DNA from: Turnera subulata
Taxonomy: Eukaryota > Streptophyta > Magnoliopsida > Malpighiales > Passifloraceae
Assembly: GCA_028386065.3 (NCBI GenBank)
Contig: JAKUCV010006168.1
Coordinates: 24,635-88,634 of the forward strand
Length of the DNA: 64,000 nt
Direction: 5' to 3'
This document shows, piece after piece, positions 43,134-56,200 of this stretch. The notes below the pieces were generated by a model, which was not told the DNA's origin, ran no database searches, and saw only the letters and a program-made list of their open reading frames with translations. The translations under genes and the position numbers were made by a program. Numbering within the stretch: position 1 is the stretch's first letter; every line of letters starts with the position of its first letter.

Positions 43134-45838
43134 CTATGCATTTTGGCAACTATGCAAAACTTGTTCTACCTCCTCCTCAGGAATGCACCGTCTGATTATA
43201 CTATCTCTGCACCTTCTGAACAATAAGGGCTCATCCCAGAGGTAGTTCTTTATGTCAGAGAAGAACTTTTGTCGCTGTGAATAGCTGAGATCTGGTGGAA
43301 GAGCTCCACAGGCCAAGAAATTGACAATTTCTGCGTACCACGACATCAGCCTGTGACTGACACTGTGAACTATTGCAATGAGGCTGTCGTCTGGGAGATG
43401 ATCATCAATAGGTAAATGGTCCCTTGGCAAGTGATCTGGAGGCAATCTGGAGGGAAGGTCGGCTACCACATTCTCTGTGCCCTTCTTGTCTCGAATCTCG
43501 AGGTCAAATTCTTGGAGCTGTAGGATCCACCTAAGAAGTCTTGGCTTGGTCTCCTTCTTGGTCAACAAGTACTTCAATGCCGAATGGTCAGTGTGGATGA
43601 TTACCTTAGAACCCAACAAGTATGCTCGAAATTTTCCAATTGCAAAGACTACTGCCAGAAGCTCTTTCTCAGTTGTGGCGTAATTGATCTGTGCTTCTTC
43701 TAGGGTGCAACTTGCATAGTATATGGCATGAAGTTTGTTGTCTTTTCTCTGCCCCAGCACAGCTCCCACTACATTGTCGCTTGCATCACACATGATTTCA
43801 AAGGGCTGACTCCAATCTGGGGGCTGGATGATTGGGGTTGTGGTCAATGCGGCTTTAATCCTGTTAAATGCATTCAGACAAGAATCATCAAATACAAATT
43901 TGGCATCTTTACTAAGGAGATTTGTCAAAGGTTTTGCAATCTTTGAAAAATCCTTAATAAAGCGTCTATAAAAACCTGCATGACCAAGAAAAGCCCGAAT
44001 TTCCTTAACAGAGGTTGGAGGTGGAAGTCTATCAATAACATCAATCTTAGCTTCATCCACCTCTATACCTCGTCCCGAGATTTTGTGTCCAAGTACAATA
44101 CCTTCTGTAACCATAAAATGGCATTTTTCCCAGTTTAGTACTAGGTTCACAGCCTCACACCGTTCAAGCACTGTTTCAAGGTTAGCTAAACAGAGATCAA
44201 AAGAAGTGCCATAAACAGAGAAGTCATCCATAAATACCTCCATTATATGCTCGATCAGTTCATGGAAGATGGCCATCATGCATCGCTGAAAGGTGGCTGG
44301 TGTATTACACAGGCCAAATGGCATGCGCCTATATGCAAATGTCCCGTAGGGGCATGTAAATGTTGTTTTCTCCTGATCACCTGGGTGGATTGGGATCTGG
44401 AAAAATCCAGAGTACCCATCTAGGTAACAAAAATGTGTGTGCTTGGCAAGTCTTTCTAACATCTGATCTATGAATGGTAAGGGAAAATGATCTTTTCTAG
44501 TGGCTTTATTGAGTTTTCTATAGTCTATGCACATTCTCCAGCCTGTGACAGTCCTAGTTGGTATGAGTTCTTCTTTTTCATTCTTTACTACTGTCATACC
44601 TCCCTTTTTAGGCACCACAAGTACTGCACTAACCCAAGGACTATTTGAAATTGGATAAATTATCCCAGCATCAAGTAACTTCAAAATTTCCTTTTTAACC
44701 ACTTCCTTCATATTTTCATTCAGTCTCCTCTGTGGTTCTATTATGGGTTTGCAGTTTTCTTCCAAAAGAATGCGATGCATACAAAGATTAGGACTGATAC
44801 CTGCCAGGTCATCAATGGTATATCCCATTACCTTGCGGTGTTTGTTGACCACTGTGCGCACCTTTTCCTCTTCCTCCTGTGAAAGGTCAGCTCCAATAAT
44901 GATGGGAAATGAGGAATTGTCAGTGTCTAAGTAGATATACCTGAGCTTGGGTGGTAGGGGTTTCATTTGTACCCTTGGTGCATCAGATTCTGGTGCTGGA
45001 GTGCAAACAGACTCTGTGACAGGCTCAGCCTGTTGGTCCACAGCATGAGCCGGTTTGTCGATAGCATGAGCCTCTTTGTCGAATTCAGGCACAGTTTCTT
45101 CTGCCAGGAATTTTGCCACCTGTTGCAGAGCTGTCTCATCTCCATCTGTGAGCCCATTGACTAGGCAACCTAGCAATTCAACCTCATGTCTCTCCATCAG
45201 TTGAGATGCCTTGACAAGTGCATCAACAGGGTCTGGAACAACATCAACCATGCAGCATTGTCCAGTTCCAAACTCTGTTCTTTGCACCTTCTGGACATTG
45301 AACTCTACTGTACCTTCTCCCAGTCGTAGTGTCAATGTTCCATTTGCACAATCAATCATAGCTCCTGCTGTAGCTAAGAAGGGACGCACCAAAATGATGG
45401 GTGTCTTCTCTTCCTCGGTCATATTCATCACCACAAAATCTACTGGTATGTAAAAATTGCCAACCTTGACTGGAACATGTTCCAGCACTCCCACAGGATA
45501 TACAAGTGATCGATCTGCTAGCTGGATTGTCATCCTCGTTGGTTTGATGTCCCCAAGGTTCAGGTCTTGAGTGATGGATAGCGGCAACAGGCTGACACTG
45601 GCCCCTAAATCGCATAGGGCTCCCTCAATCTTCTTGTCCCCGATGTTTAGAGGGATTGTAAAGCTTCCTGGGTCTGAGCATTTTCTGGGCGGATGTTGCT
45701 GAATGACGGCGCTTCTCTGGGCTATCATGGCTACTGTCTCGATGTTGTCAACGGTTCTTTTCTTGGTCAAGATGTCCTTGAGGAACTTGGCATACGACGG
45801 CATCTGTGTAACCACATCGCTAAAAGGAACATTTACAT
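43134..45838 (-). CDS. Athila protease-reverse transcriptase-RNase H, open block
   Basis: An uninterrupted frame of about 890 codons. The protease has ALCDLGASVSLLP near the N terminus. Reverse transcriptase shows GWRMCIDYRKLN, LPFIDQMLERL, YSGFFQIPI and the catalytic FMDDFSVYG near 44225. RNase H shows MCDASD, YATTEKELLAVV and HTDHSALKYL. The block is normally part of a longer gag-pol polyprotein. Here it is cut off from gag by a solo LTR and from integrase by a TAG, so the open frame is likely a by-product of limited decay rather than an active gene. Confidence 0.88.
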
Positions 45839-45846
45839 AGAGTTTA

Positions 45847-47379
45847 TGTTAGTGCAATATGCACAAAAGCCAATCAATGGATGTTTATTTGTAATCATGT
45901 ATACACATTAAGGTTATTCCAATAAATATTGTTTATGAGATAAACGCTTGCACATATTTATAACCCTAGAATATTTACATATTCTTAAATGTCCCTAGTC
46001 GATTATTATTATGGATGGGTTGTAATAATAAATTAAGACTAGCGTATTTTGAGAATTATATGTGATATGAATTCTACATACGGGTACAAATTAGAGAACT
46101 TGTGGACTGGATCGACCCACATAAGAATGCTACATGGAACATTATATGATTGTCATTAGCGGTTCTTATATGTATTGTCCTTAGACCTATGATCATCAAA
46201 GTTCCCAACATATGAGTCGTATACTTTGATATTACTCTTGGCTATTTCGTAAATGAGTAGACTTAGTGTAATCATTGGGTATATGATAAATGTGTAGTGG
46301 GTTTTGTATGATCCAGAGGGGATTCGTCCAACCCATATAATGGGTATATTATTGGTTGGTTTCTTGATAAAGTTGAACTGTAAATGCACGGCCGTGCTCG
46401 GATTATGATATGGTGATATCATTAGTATCTGTTTTACACAGTTAGCTCGAGGATCAAGAAACCGAGATTAAACATATGCGAGATTGACATATTCCATGTC
46501 TCGTGTTTAATCTAGATAATGGGACGAAGGGACGATGACATGCTTACGAGGCATATTGAATCAGTACTGATCTTGTCGTTCGGGTAGCAATGATGTGTTG
46601 CTAGACGCCGCTCTTTGCTTATAATTGTAAATAAGTTTACAATTATTGCCAGACGTTACAAGTGCCTACAGGGTCACACACATAGAATCGTTGATTCGAG
46701 CAGGTGGTTGAACCGTCGTTGGACCATGGTTCGACCAGGTGTGGTTGGACCATGGTTGGACCGTGGTTGGACCAGGTCATTTTGGGCTGGTTTGATTCAA
46801 TAATTGTCAGAATTATTGAGCCAAACCTGATGGCTTGTGATGTGTAATCTCATTAGTGCATAGTGGAGACATGATTAGACTAGATAGTGGAGGAATCTTA
46901 ATCATGTTGGATGGACCATTATGTTGGCCATTCTTGTCTCTAATAATCTATGCATTAATTGGAGTGAGTAATCAGATTACTCCACATATTGTGTCTGATT
47001 TTTCAGAGCTTGAGTGACTTGAGAGCTTAGAGTTTTTCAGGTTACACACATCCTTCTTGAGAAAGAAGAAAAACACCACAAACACTAGTTCCCGGAAACC
47101 TGCTGCTAGCACATCAGTTCGGGGGTGCTCGGGTTGGTAATCGTGTGACGATTCCAACTAGTTATCACGGTTCGTGTGGATACCGTAGAGGGGCGGGATT
47201 TCTGTTCGGCTCTTGCTGATTCGTCCCTACAGTTGGGTGAAAGACCTCAACCGATTTTGGTACGTAAAAATTGTTATTCGGTTTAGGTACCCTTCACTTG
47301 GATCCTCCATGTGTATCCGGTTTTTCCGCTGCGTATATTATTGCATTTGATTGTCTATTTGCATGCCCGGATACTTACA
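45847..47379. mobile_element. solo LTR inside the Athila gag-pol
   Basis: 1,533 bp with TGTTAGTGC...CTTACA ends and a perfect 5-bp target-site duplication GTTTA (45842-45846 and 47380-47384). Removing the LTR and one duplication restores a continuous Athila frame across the site. It contains a TGGTTGGACCA-type minisatellite (about 46703-46778) and a perfect 11-bp stem hairpin ATAATTGTAAA-TAAG-TTTACAATTAT (about 46620-46645). No coding sequence is present. The superfamily is not certain. Confidence 0.88.
46703..46778. repeat. short minisatellite of TGGTTGGACCA words
   Basis: Six or so overlapping variants of TGGTTGGACCA or TGGTTCGACCA follow each other. The words are near-palindromic, so the tract could fold on itself. 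Confidence 0.7.
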
Positions 47380-47399
47380 GTTTAGTCAGCATCTCCTTA

Positions 47400-49044
47400 A
47401 ACTTACTGAATTGCTTTTCCAGTTTGGACTTGAGGTACACTTCTGGATAGGGGAGAGGAGGCTGATAGGGTTGAACTGTCTGGGGCTATTTCTCGGCCTT
47501 CTTAGTACTCACAGGCTCACCCACAGGCTCAGCCTGTCTCTGCAATGCTTGCCCTGAGTTGGATGTTGATGCTTTCTGGTCTACAACATCAGGCTGTCGT
47601 GGTGCTATGCCCTTTAATTCCTTCCCACTGCGACGTGTTACAGCCTTGCAATGCTCATTCCTTGGATTCTCTTTTGGTTTCCCCGGAAGGGTTCCTTGCT
47701 GATTAGTGGACATAGAGGCTTGTTGAGCAATTTGACTTTCAAGGATTCTGTTGTGAGATTTGATTTGACTAATTTCCTCACTCATCTTGTTCTGGTTTTC
47801 CAAGATGGACTGCAGCATGCTCATCATGTCGGTGTTGTTGCCTTGCTGTCCTCCTTGGTTCTGTCCTTGGTACTGGGGCTGTCCTCCTTGATTTTGTCTT
47901 TGGTACTGGGGTTGTCCTCCTTGATTTTGTCGCTGGAATTGAGGCTGTTGCGGGATTTTTTCTTCAATTGATCCCTAAGAGAAATTTGGATGATTCCTCC
48001 AAAATGGATTATAAGTGTTCCCATATGGTCCTGGCTTTTGCTGGATGAAATTTGCTTGCTCAGAATCACACTCAGTAAAAAGTGGGCAATTGGACGTACT
48101 GTGAGGTCCTCCACATCCTTCACAGTCTGAGGCTGTAGATGTGGCTGCTTTGACTTGAGCTGTCCCTAATTGTTTTCTGAGGGCTTCAATCTCTGCCTCT
48201 AGCTTGGTTACTCTATCTACTCCTATTATTCCGGATGCCTTGACTCCTCTGATCTAGGTTTTTCTTTTGGACAGGGCTTCGAGAATGGCAACTCCATCAT
48301 TGTAGTCCTTGTCCAGAAATGAACCATTCGCCATTTTGTCGAGAGTGTTCTGGTCTTCATCACTTAGGCCGCAATAAAATTGCTCAAGCTGCACGGCCTC
48401 ATCAATTCTGTGGTTTGGGCATCTCCTCAGCAATCCCTTGAAGCGCTCCCAAGCATCACAAATGGATTCATCATAGCGCTGCAAAAATCCTATCAGCTGC
48501 TGCCTCAAGTTTGCAGCTTTGCTCGATGGGTGGTACTCCTTCAAGAAAGCTCTGACCAGGCTATCCCAATTAGTGAAATGGCCTGCCTCTTGGTTGTTGA
48601 GCCATTCAAATGCTGCATCTCTGAGTGAGAATGGGAAGACTCTCATGTACAGCTGCTCCTTGGTCTTTCTGGCTATGTTCACAGTGCTGCACTCCCGTAG
48701 AAAATTGAAAATTCTACAAGTGTCAATTTGGATCTTCTGAAGAGGCCTCCAAATGTGCGCCTCTCCAACATGCTGAGCAGGTTTGTTCTGATTTCATAGG
48801 GGGCGTCGACATCTGGGATGGCTATGCTGTTGTGGATGATGGTGGTGGGTGGTTGTAGGAGCTGGGACATGGGGATGTAAGGCCGCACATGCTGAGCCTG
48901 TTCAACCTCTGGGTGTGCTCCTTCATTGAGTCTGTTTGCCATGGTTTGTTGTTTCTGCTTGCTCTTCTTGCGAAACTCACGGGCTGTCCTTTCAATCTCC
49001 TGGTGGAAGGTTAGAGATGGCTTCTTGCTTCTGGTTTGGGGCAT
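47400..49044 (-). pseudogene. Athila gag, broken
   Basis: It starts at an ATG at 49042-49044 (MPQTRSKKPS). A frameshift near 48680 and stops near 48254, 47976 and 47486 interrupt it. The retrotransposon gag domain is clear (PFSLRDAAFEWLNN, FLKEYHPSSK, DAWERFKGLLRRCP). A zinc-knuckle-like CEGCGGPHSTSNC follows (about 48083-48122). A repeated 11-residue QNQGGQPQYQ segment (about 47840-47960) and a helix-rich segment precede the C terminus. Confidence 0.82.
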
Positions 49045-49138
49045 GCACCACCTGAAAACTTCAACTTAGAAAAAGAAAAGGGTTAAGTAACAAAAAGCCT
49101 AATAAGTCGGAAATAAAAAGTAAAAATTCAAGCGCCAG

Positions 49139-49156
49139 TCCCCGGCAACGGCGCCA
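49139..49156 (-). promoter_or_regulatory. Athila primer-binding site
   Basis: The minus strand reads TGGCGCCGTTGCCGGGGA six bases after the 5' LTR. This matches the characteristic Athila-group primer site. Confidence 0.85.
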
Positions 49157-49162
49157 AAAACT

Positions 49163-51297
49163 TGATGCGTGTCTGCTATCCTGCAAGTGCACAGGGTTGT
49201 TGTAGTACTTTTATCAAGGTCGTATCCATAGGGACTGGGTTGAATCTTTTTTCCTTCAATTTTGAACAAACTAGACTTGAAAACAGTTAAACAAGAGTGG
49301 ATTGGATGATTAATGATTAAAACTAAAAGTGAGCAGTAAGGTAAATATAACAGCAACCAAGCGAGGAAGAGATCAGGAATGGTGAGTTCTTAGGCATCCG
49401 GGGACCACATGTCCTGATTTATGCTTACAAATTGCTCAACAGCATCATCACAGGCTGAGCCTGTGGATGAGGCTATGACTAATTGGATGTCTTGTTGGGG
49501 CTCCCAACCTGAGGTACTAACAACGGCTTTCGATCTTATTAATAGTTCTTTAAGCTTCCATCTACTCCCTGTCACCAGAGTAAACGTCCACTTAAGGATG
49601 AAGTTTAATGTTGGTGCTAATACCCACAGTCTCTCCCTATCTTCTTTCGAATGTCCAAGGAGTGAAGGCTGACTATTGTAGGTCTAGCACTCCTGGCTTC
49701 TCCTTTCGGTCCTTCACCAGGCTGCTACTAAACTAAGAATATGCCACCCAATAATCAATCAAGAATTCAACTAGGGGTTGTGTTATCCCTTGACTATACT
49801 GTCACGGAATGAGGCTGTGCTGAGCACAGCCTGATGTTGTCGACAACAAGGGAGTCAATTATAGGATTGGTTCTTGCAGGCGCTCTTAACCTATACTGCA
49901 ACCATTTGCTTTCGCTCACAGGTGCCACCTATGGTTCTCATCTTCCATGTGCTTTCGCATTGGTCAAACTCAGGGGATTAAGATTGGTGTTGAGGCTAAT
50001 TCCTCAGTTAGTTTCTAACCCGTCATAAGCTAGAAGACTAAGTGTTTATTGTTGTTGTTCTAGTAGCTATGGTTTCTCCTTTTGGTCCTTCACCTAGCTA
50101 CCTGTGTTCATGCATGGGCTTGATCAGAACCTAGACATGGAGAAAGCTCTCAACAACTAAAGCAAGAAATATGGTTAAGAACATGAGCAATTTTATTTCG
50201 CAAAAATCATATACATGCTTCCCCCTTCAACCTAAGAAGGGGTTGTTTAGTTCATAATCAACGTTACAGAAACAATGGAAGAATGGATTGGCATAGTGTT
50301 TTTGAACAATCTGGAGGTTAGGTGCAACACGGTTTCTGCCCAAAAAGGCTGCAGAACCGTGTTTTCCCTTGGACCCTTGGTGTTTCTGGGTCCCACCTCT
50401 ATTCTAAGGAATTCTGCAACTAAGGAATTTCTGGTGTTGATCTGGCGGATATCTCCATTCTTTCTCTTCTTCTCTTCTCCCTTTTTGTAGATGCATCTCC
50501 CTTCTTTTCCTTCTCCCAACTTACTGGAGAGCATGGGTGTTTGGGCAAGTTGGCTCGTCAGTTCCTTCATCGTGTGTGTCAGGATAAGAGCCATGGGGAG
50601 CGTGATGATATGGTGCAATTCGCTGGTCTGCAGCTTTTGAGGAATAATTGGAGGGAATAATGGACTTTTGAGTGGGCAATCCTCTGGCATTCCTCTGGGC
50701 ATTATATTATCATTCCCAACTGCCAAAAGGTCTTCTGAAGCAGTCAGGTCGTGTTTTGCAGGCTCCATGTGCGGGATGAGCAAGTGGTGCAATTTAATAT
50801 TGTTCTTGCAAATCTGGGTTTTGTAGGACGCACAGAATGAGGCTGTCGACACACAAGCTGAGGCTGTGCAAGGTTTGTTACAGTTCTTCTTCAACTTTCC
50901 CTTCAATTGATTTCTGCTTCTTCTGCCGATGATAAGGTGTCATGAGGACTTCTTGGATCAAAGTTAAGGAAGCGATCCTCAGTGGAAATCTTATGAATTG
51001 AAGGTGGTTTGAGGCTTTCAATTGAATTCTCGATGAACAACAGTCTCAGGGACTGGCTTAAGGGTTCTGCAATAGGCTCATGTTGTGGCTAATGCTGTAT
51101 CTTCACATTCTTCAACGAAGTCCTCTTGAATTGATTGAAAGGCACCTGAAATCGCTAATCATACAGTAAGGGATGGAAATTGGAGGAATATAGTGGAATA
51201 TTGCATAGGAGGCATATAATCATAATGAATTTAGAACAATTTGCGTCCAAAATTATGCCCTAAACTATGCATATTTCACATGCATCACATATCTCAT
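49163..51297 (-). repeat. 5' LTR of Athila element
   Basis: 2,135 bp, partner of 35516-37617. It differs by scattered substitutions and a few small indels, including a short duplication near 50687-50700 (CCTCTGGCATT/CCTCTGGGCATT) and extra bases in a GGCTGTGCTGAGCACAGCC tract near 49812. Confidence 0.92.
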
Positions 51298-51302
51298 GAA
51301 AA

Positions 51303-52300
51303 GGGGTCTTTTTAATCAATGGATATAAGAATACTCTATTTAAAATATAGCACGCTGTGTTCACACCCTCTACCCAAAAATGTGCAGGTAGCTTATGCTC
51401 AACAAGCATAGTTCTAGCCATTTCTTGTAAGGTTCGATTCTTCCTTTCAACAACCCCATTTCGTTGAGGTGTTCTAGGAGTTGAAAAGATGTGTTCTATG
51501 CCACTTTGCTCACAGAAGTGTTTGAAGATAAAATTATCAAATTCTCCTCTATGATCACTTCTTTTCTTTGAATTCTTATAACCTTTTTTATTTTATAAAT
51601 GCCTAAAAAGAGTACCAAACTCATAGCATGCATGATCGTTTTTAGCAAGCAAAAATACCCAAGTATACCTTGAATAATCATCTACAATCATAAATACATA
51701 AGTCTTATACATAACTCTTACCACTAAGACTTATGTTTCTCATGGGACCAAACAAGTTAATATGCAACAATTGAAGTGGTCTAGATGTAAAGTTAGTATG
51801 CTTAGGTTTAAAGAAACTTTTAACCTGTTTCCGAAGTTGACATGCCCTACATATGGTTTCATTCTCGTATTTCAGTTTAGGCAATTCTTTCACCAACTAC
51901 TTTTTGGACAATTTTGAGATAAGCTCCAAGTTGACATGTCCTAGCCTTCGATGCTACAATGTAGGTGTTTCTGTTCTTACACTTAAACACTTAAAATCAG
52001 GGTTAGAAACGTCATTTAAAGATATAGAATAGATATTGTATTTTCTGGTTCCTGTAAAAACCATATGTTTTCCATCTTCGAAACTAACTGAACACTTAGA
52101 AGCTTCAAATATAACCTTGTAACCCTTATCACTTAGCTGACTAACACTTAATAGATTATACTTAATATTGTCAATAAGTAAGACATGCTCAATAGAAGGA
52201 TTAGAATCAATATTACCAAAACCAGGGATTTGCCTTTTAGATTTATCACAAAAAATCCCTTATCCTTGGCCCTTCTTAGTTACGGATGAGAACATGGATG
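51303..52300 (-). pseudogene. SIRE-like Copia protease-integrase segment
   Basis: The minus strand gives the region after the protease (NIKYNLLSVSQLSD), the pre-integrase box HRRLGH, CRACQLRKQ, then the integrase core (LQLLHINLFGP, FMIVDDYSRYTWVF, TPQRNGVVERKN). In-frame stops and a frameshift occur. It runs into the assembly gap on the gag side and is interrupted at the other end by the Athila element. Confidence 0.85.
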
Positions 52301-52587
52301 NNNNNNNNNNNNNNNNNNNNNNNNNNNNNNNNNNNNNNNNNNNNNNNNNNNNNNNNNNNNNNNNNNNNNNNNNNNNNNNNNNNNNNNNNNNNNNNNNNNN
52401 NNNNNNNNNNNNNNNNNNNNNNNNNNNNNNNNNNNNNNNNNNNNNNNNNNNNNNNNNNNNNNNNNNNNNNNNNNNNNNNNNNNNNNNNNNNNNNNNNNNN
52501 NNNNNNNNNNNNNNNNNNNNNNNNNNNNNNNNNNNNNNNNNNNNNNNNNNNNNNNNNNNNNNNNNNNNNNNNNNNNNNNNNNNNNNN
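52301..52587. other. assembly gap (287 N)
   Basis: A run of N within the Copia gag-protease region. Its true length is unknown. Confidence 1.
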
Positions 52588-52850
52588 ATACTAATGAGTA
52601 TCCCAGCTCGACAAGCCAGACTAATCTCATCCGTGGCTCGACACCCAATCTCGCTTCCCGGGCATTTAGCCTAAGACCACGAGCGGGGCCCAACATATTT
52701 AACCACTCCCAACAGGTGCATTTTCCATACCTCTACGTTTCTCTGTGCATTTTCCACGAGCGGGGTCCATATGTGTAGCCCCTATTCCTTTTTTTGCAAT
52801 GAATACCTTTGCAGCCCTAGCAACATATTTAGGTTATCTGTTCCAATTAT
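52588..52850 (-). pseudogene. SIRE-like Copia gag segment, distal part
   Basis: The minus strand continues the gag frame from 57964 (EKF...NLNMLLGLQR, a conserved gag segment before the protease), followed by stops. Continuity across the Gypsy insertion confirms that the two parts were once one gene. Confidence 0.7.
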
Positions 52851-53235
52851 TGTAACGACCCGATTTTCGTTAATTGATTTTTACGGAATTTTCAAAATTT
52901 TCGGTATTTAATTTCCATTTTTACCCTTGCGGAATTTCCGGCAGTCTTTGGGTCAAGAAATTATTATTATTATTATTTTATTCTCTTTGGAAGTATTATT
53001 TTACTTTTGGAGTTAATTGTTTTTGGAATCTTTGGGAACAATTGGTGTTCCGGGTTGAAATGCGAAGTTGTTGTAGTTTTGAGTCAAAACTACGTCTTCT
53101 TTGGATTAAAGGAAAAGAAAACAAAATAATAAAACCTAACCTAATCCGCGCGTTGACCAGGAGAAGAGCTGACCGCGCCTTGGTCGTTTTGGTCAAGGCC
53201 AGCAACCCTAGCTCTCCCTTTCCTTCTTTCTTTCC

Positions 53236-53266
<31 letters not shown>

Positions 53267-56200
53267 CTTTTCTTTGCCGCCCCCTCCCTTCTCCCACGAT
53301 TTTTGTACCCAGATTTGTTGCCACAGATCGTGGGTTCAAGGAACTGTTGCCGTTTTGTCAGAGTTGGTGTAGACTCTTGACTCGTTGCTTATATTTCTTG
53401 CCTGTGTGGAACTGGCGAAAACAAGTAAGAACCATCGGTTTTGCTTTTGGATGATACATCTGTCGAGAGATGATTTAATGTGATTCTTGCATATATGATT
53501 CTTGTGATCTTGGTGATCATGTTATTTGTGGTCTGATTATCTGAGTTCAAGGTTTTGAATGTACTTGGGAAATTATTTGATGGATTAAGTCCTATTTGGA
53601 GTTCGAGATGATTTCTTGAATTAATTTGAGGTTGATCTAATGGTATATTTGGGGAAAAATCTTTTAATGATACTTGAGGTACTTAACTTTGATGAGTTTG
53701 GGGATATTAATGGTGATTGTGATTAAAGAGTTTTGATCATGAATGGTTGTTGAAGTTACCGCTTATATGCGGGTAGAGGATACCGATAGTGTGTTCATAT
53801 TAAGGTTGACTTTTAACAGTGATCTAATTGGAGGTTTTGATTATACTACTCTGTTGAGGTTTCGGTTCACGAGTTAAATGTGGATATTGATAATGTTTGG
53901 GTCATAAGGCTAGATTGGTGAGCTTGTCTTGGGCGCCATGAGTTAAATGTCGGTAGTATGATGGGGTGTATGTTGGAGTGACCTTGTAATATTTGGGTTC
54001 TTTATCAAAAGTATTTTGATGATCGTGGTAATTACGGTTTGAGAGATAGATTCATAAGTATGAGTTATGAAAGGATATTTGGGCTCTTGAGGAATCCATG
54101 TTATAGAAGTATAAGTATGATATTACGGTAATGATCGGGTTCTAGTGCTTAAGGTACGATCCGGGTTATATACGATTTTGGCTGAATTGGTGTGTGAAAA
54201 AGGAAATAGTTTGAGGTTTAAAACATGATATATATATATATTATTGAATTTTGGTCTTGAGGTATTCATGATGGGAGTGATGATCTTGTTACTTAGGTAA
54301 CGATTTTAGCGTACTGTATCTGGGGGTATGCTTAATGGATTAAAAAGATCAGATATATTTGGTTGAATGATGATAAATGAAATGGTTTATGGATTCTGGT
54401 GTTAATAATGTTGATTATGATTGGATAAGAATCTATGGTTAGAGCTTGATCTTATGTTCTGTTGATCATAGTTGACTAAAGTCAATGATTGACTTGGTAC
54501 ATTGGAGTTATTACTTGGAACTGTGATTGATGGACATGATGGTTCTACTTGGTGGTTTTGGCCAACGGTATTATGATACCGGGTGACACCGTTGTGTCAG
54601 TTTAGCACTTGGTGGCTTGATTTGTTCTGTAAATTTCGAGGACGAAATTTTGTTAAGTGGGGTAGAACTGTAACGCCCCGATTTTCGTTAATTGATTTTT
54701 ACGGAATTTTCAAAATTTTTGGTATTTAATTTCCATTTTTACCCTTGCGGAATTTCCGGCAGTCTTTGGGTCAAGAAATTATTATTATTATTACTATTTT
54801 ATTCTCTTTGGAAGTATTATTTTTCTTTTGGAGTTAACCGTTTTTGGAATCTTTGGGAACAATTGGTGTTCCGGGGTGAAACCCGAAGTTGTTGTAGTTT
54901 TGCGTCAAAACTACGTCGTCTTTGGATTAAAGGAAAAGAAAACAAAATAATGAAACCTAACCTAATCTGCGCGTTGACCCAGAGAAGAGTTGACCGCGCC
55001 TTGGACCAAAACGACGTCGTTTTGGTCAAGTCCGGCAACCCTAACTCTCCCTTTCCTTCTTTCTTTCTTTCTTTTCTTTTCTCTCTTTTCTCTGCCGCCC
55101 TCTCCCTTCTCCCACGATTTTTGTACCCAGATTTGTTGCCACAGATCGTGGGTTTAAGGAACGTTTTTCCCGATTTCCTCCTATCTTAATCTCTTTGATT
55201 TTCTTTTATCTCGTTTCCTCTACATATCTCTGTCTCTCTCGCCGACAGCATCATCATCTTCCCTCCTCAGATAACTCCGCCGCCGCTACTTCTTTGCTCC
55301 CATTTCGTCGTGCTGCCATTCTCCCATTTTCTCTTCTCTTTCTTTTCCGTTTCTGGTTCCTTCTTCCTCCCCGACTAAACACCATTGCCGTCGCCCTCCA
55401 CCTCCTGAATCGCCATCGCCGCAGCCGAGAACACGAGACCAGAACCGTTGCGAGTGGCCGCGACGAGCAGTACCTGTGTGTGGTTGCGAGGAGTCTTCGC
55501 CGCCTGGTAAGTCTCGCCGCCTCCTGTGCTTTTGCCTTCTCTTCGTCTTTGCTTTTAGAGAATTAACCCGTTTGAGTTCTTTTCTTATGGGTTTGTTGCC
55601 GCGGATGCGTGGCTTTTGAGGGTGGTGTTTGGTGTTTTCTTATTGGCTGGAATCGGGCTGGTGGTTTGTGTCGGGGCATGGCTCTCTGGTGGTTGTTGAT
55701 GGGGTTTCCGGCGGCTGGTGGTTGTTGATGGGTTTTCCGGCGGCTGGTGGTACCGTGTATTGGTTGATTTTGGCAGAGGTCGGTGGTGGTCGCAGTGTTG
55801 ATGAGTTGGCTGCTGGTGGTCGATTCCGGCGGTGAGGTTCTGGGTTGCTGCAGTTCTAAACAGGTCCAGCTTTGGACATTGAATTTTTCCTGTGGTTGTG
55901 GCAGTTCTTCGGCAGTAGATAAAACCGTAACGTGAGCAGATTATTCCGGTGAGTAATTCCAGTGACTGCTTGGTGTTCCAATTCGTTTTAGGGGTTGTTG
56001 TTTTATGCTGGGTGTTTTGTTGGATGGGACAGAAATGTTGGCATGCTTAGGAAATTCTCTTTCATCTCAGTTTGTTTGGAGAACATTTCTGGATTTTGGG
56101 TGATTTCCCGGCAAGTTGACCGGAATCCGGCGAGCTCGTGAGTTTTCCAGCGAGTGCTCGGGTTCTGTTCCGGCAGACAGAATTTTTTTTCGGCTTTTAC

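Larger units (their letters stand above)
35516..51297 (-). mobile_element. Athila-type Ty3/Gypsy retrotransposon (15.8 kb)
   Basis: LTRs at 35516-37617 and 49163-51297 start TGATGCGTGTCTGCTAT and end CACATGCATCA on the plus strand. A perfect 5-bp target-site duplication CATAT (35511-35515 and 51298-51302) flanks the element inside the Copia integrase. On the minus strand the order is 5' LTR, primer-binding site TGGCGCCGTTGCCGGGGA, gag, protease-reverse transcriptase-RNase H, integrase, an extra ORF, polypurine tract, 3' LTR, which is the Athila layout. The protease to RNase H block is one open frame of about 890 codons, but gag, integrase and the extra ORF contain stops and frameshifts. Confidence 0.95.

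Noticed and set aside
45820..47384. Intron within Athila gag-pol
   Set aside because: The donor-like GTAAGTAT is coincidental. A perfect GTTTA duplication with TG...CA ends shows a solo LTR, and the acceptor-like TTTTAG lies inside conserved coding sequence.
52874..55566. Plus-strand ORFs of 120-170 codons in the Gypsy LTRs
   Set aside because: They are phenylalanine/leucine/serine-rich frames in T-rich repeated LTR sequence without any domain.
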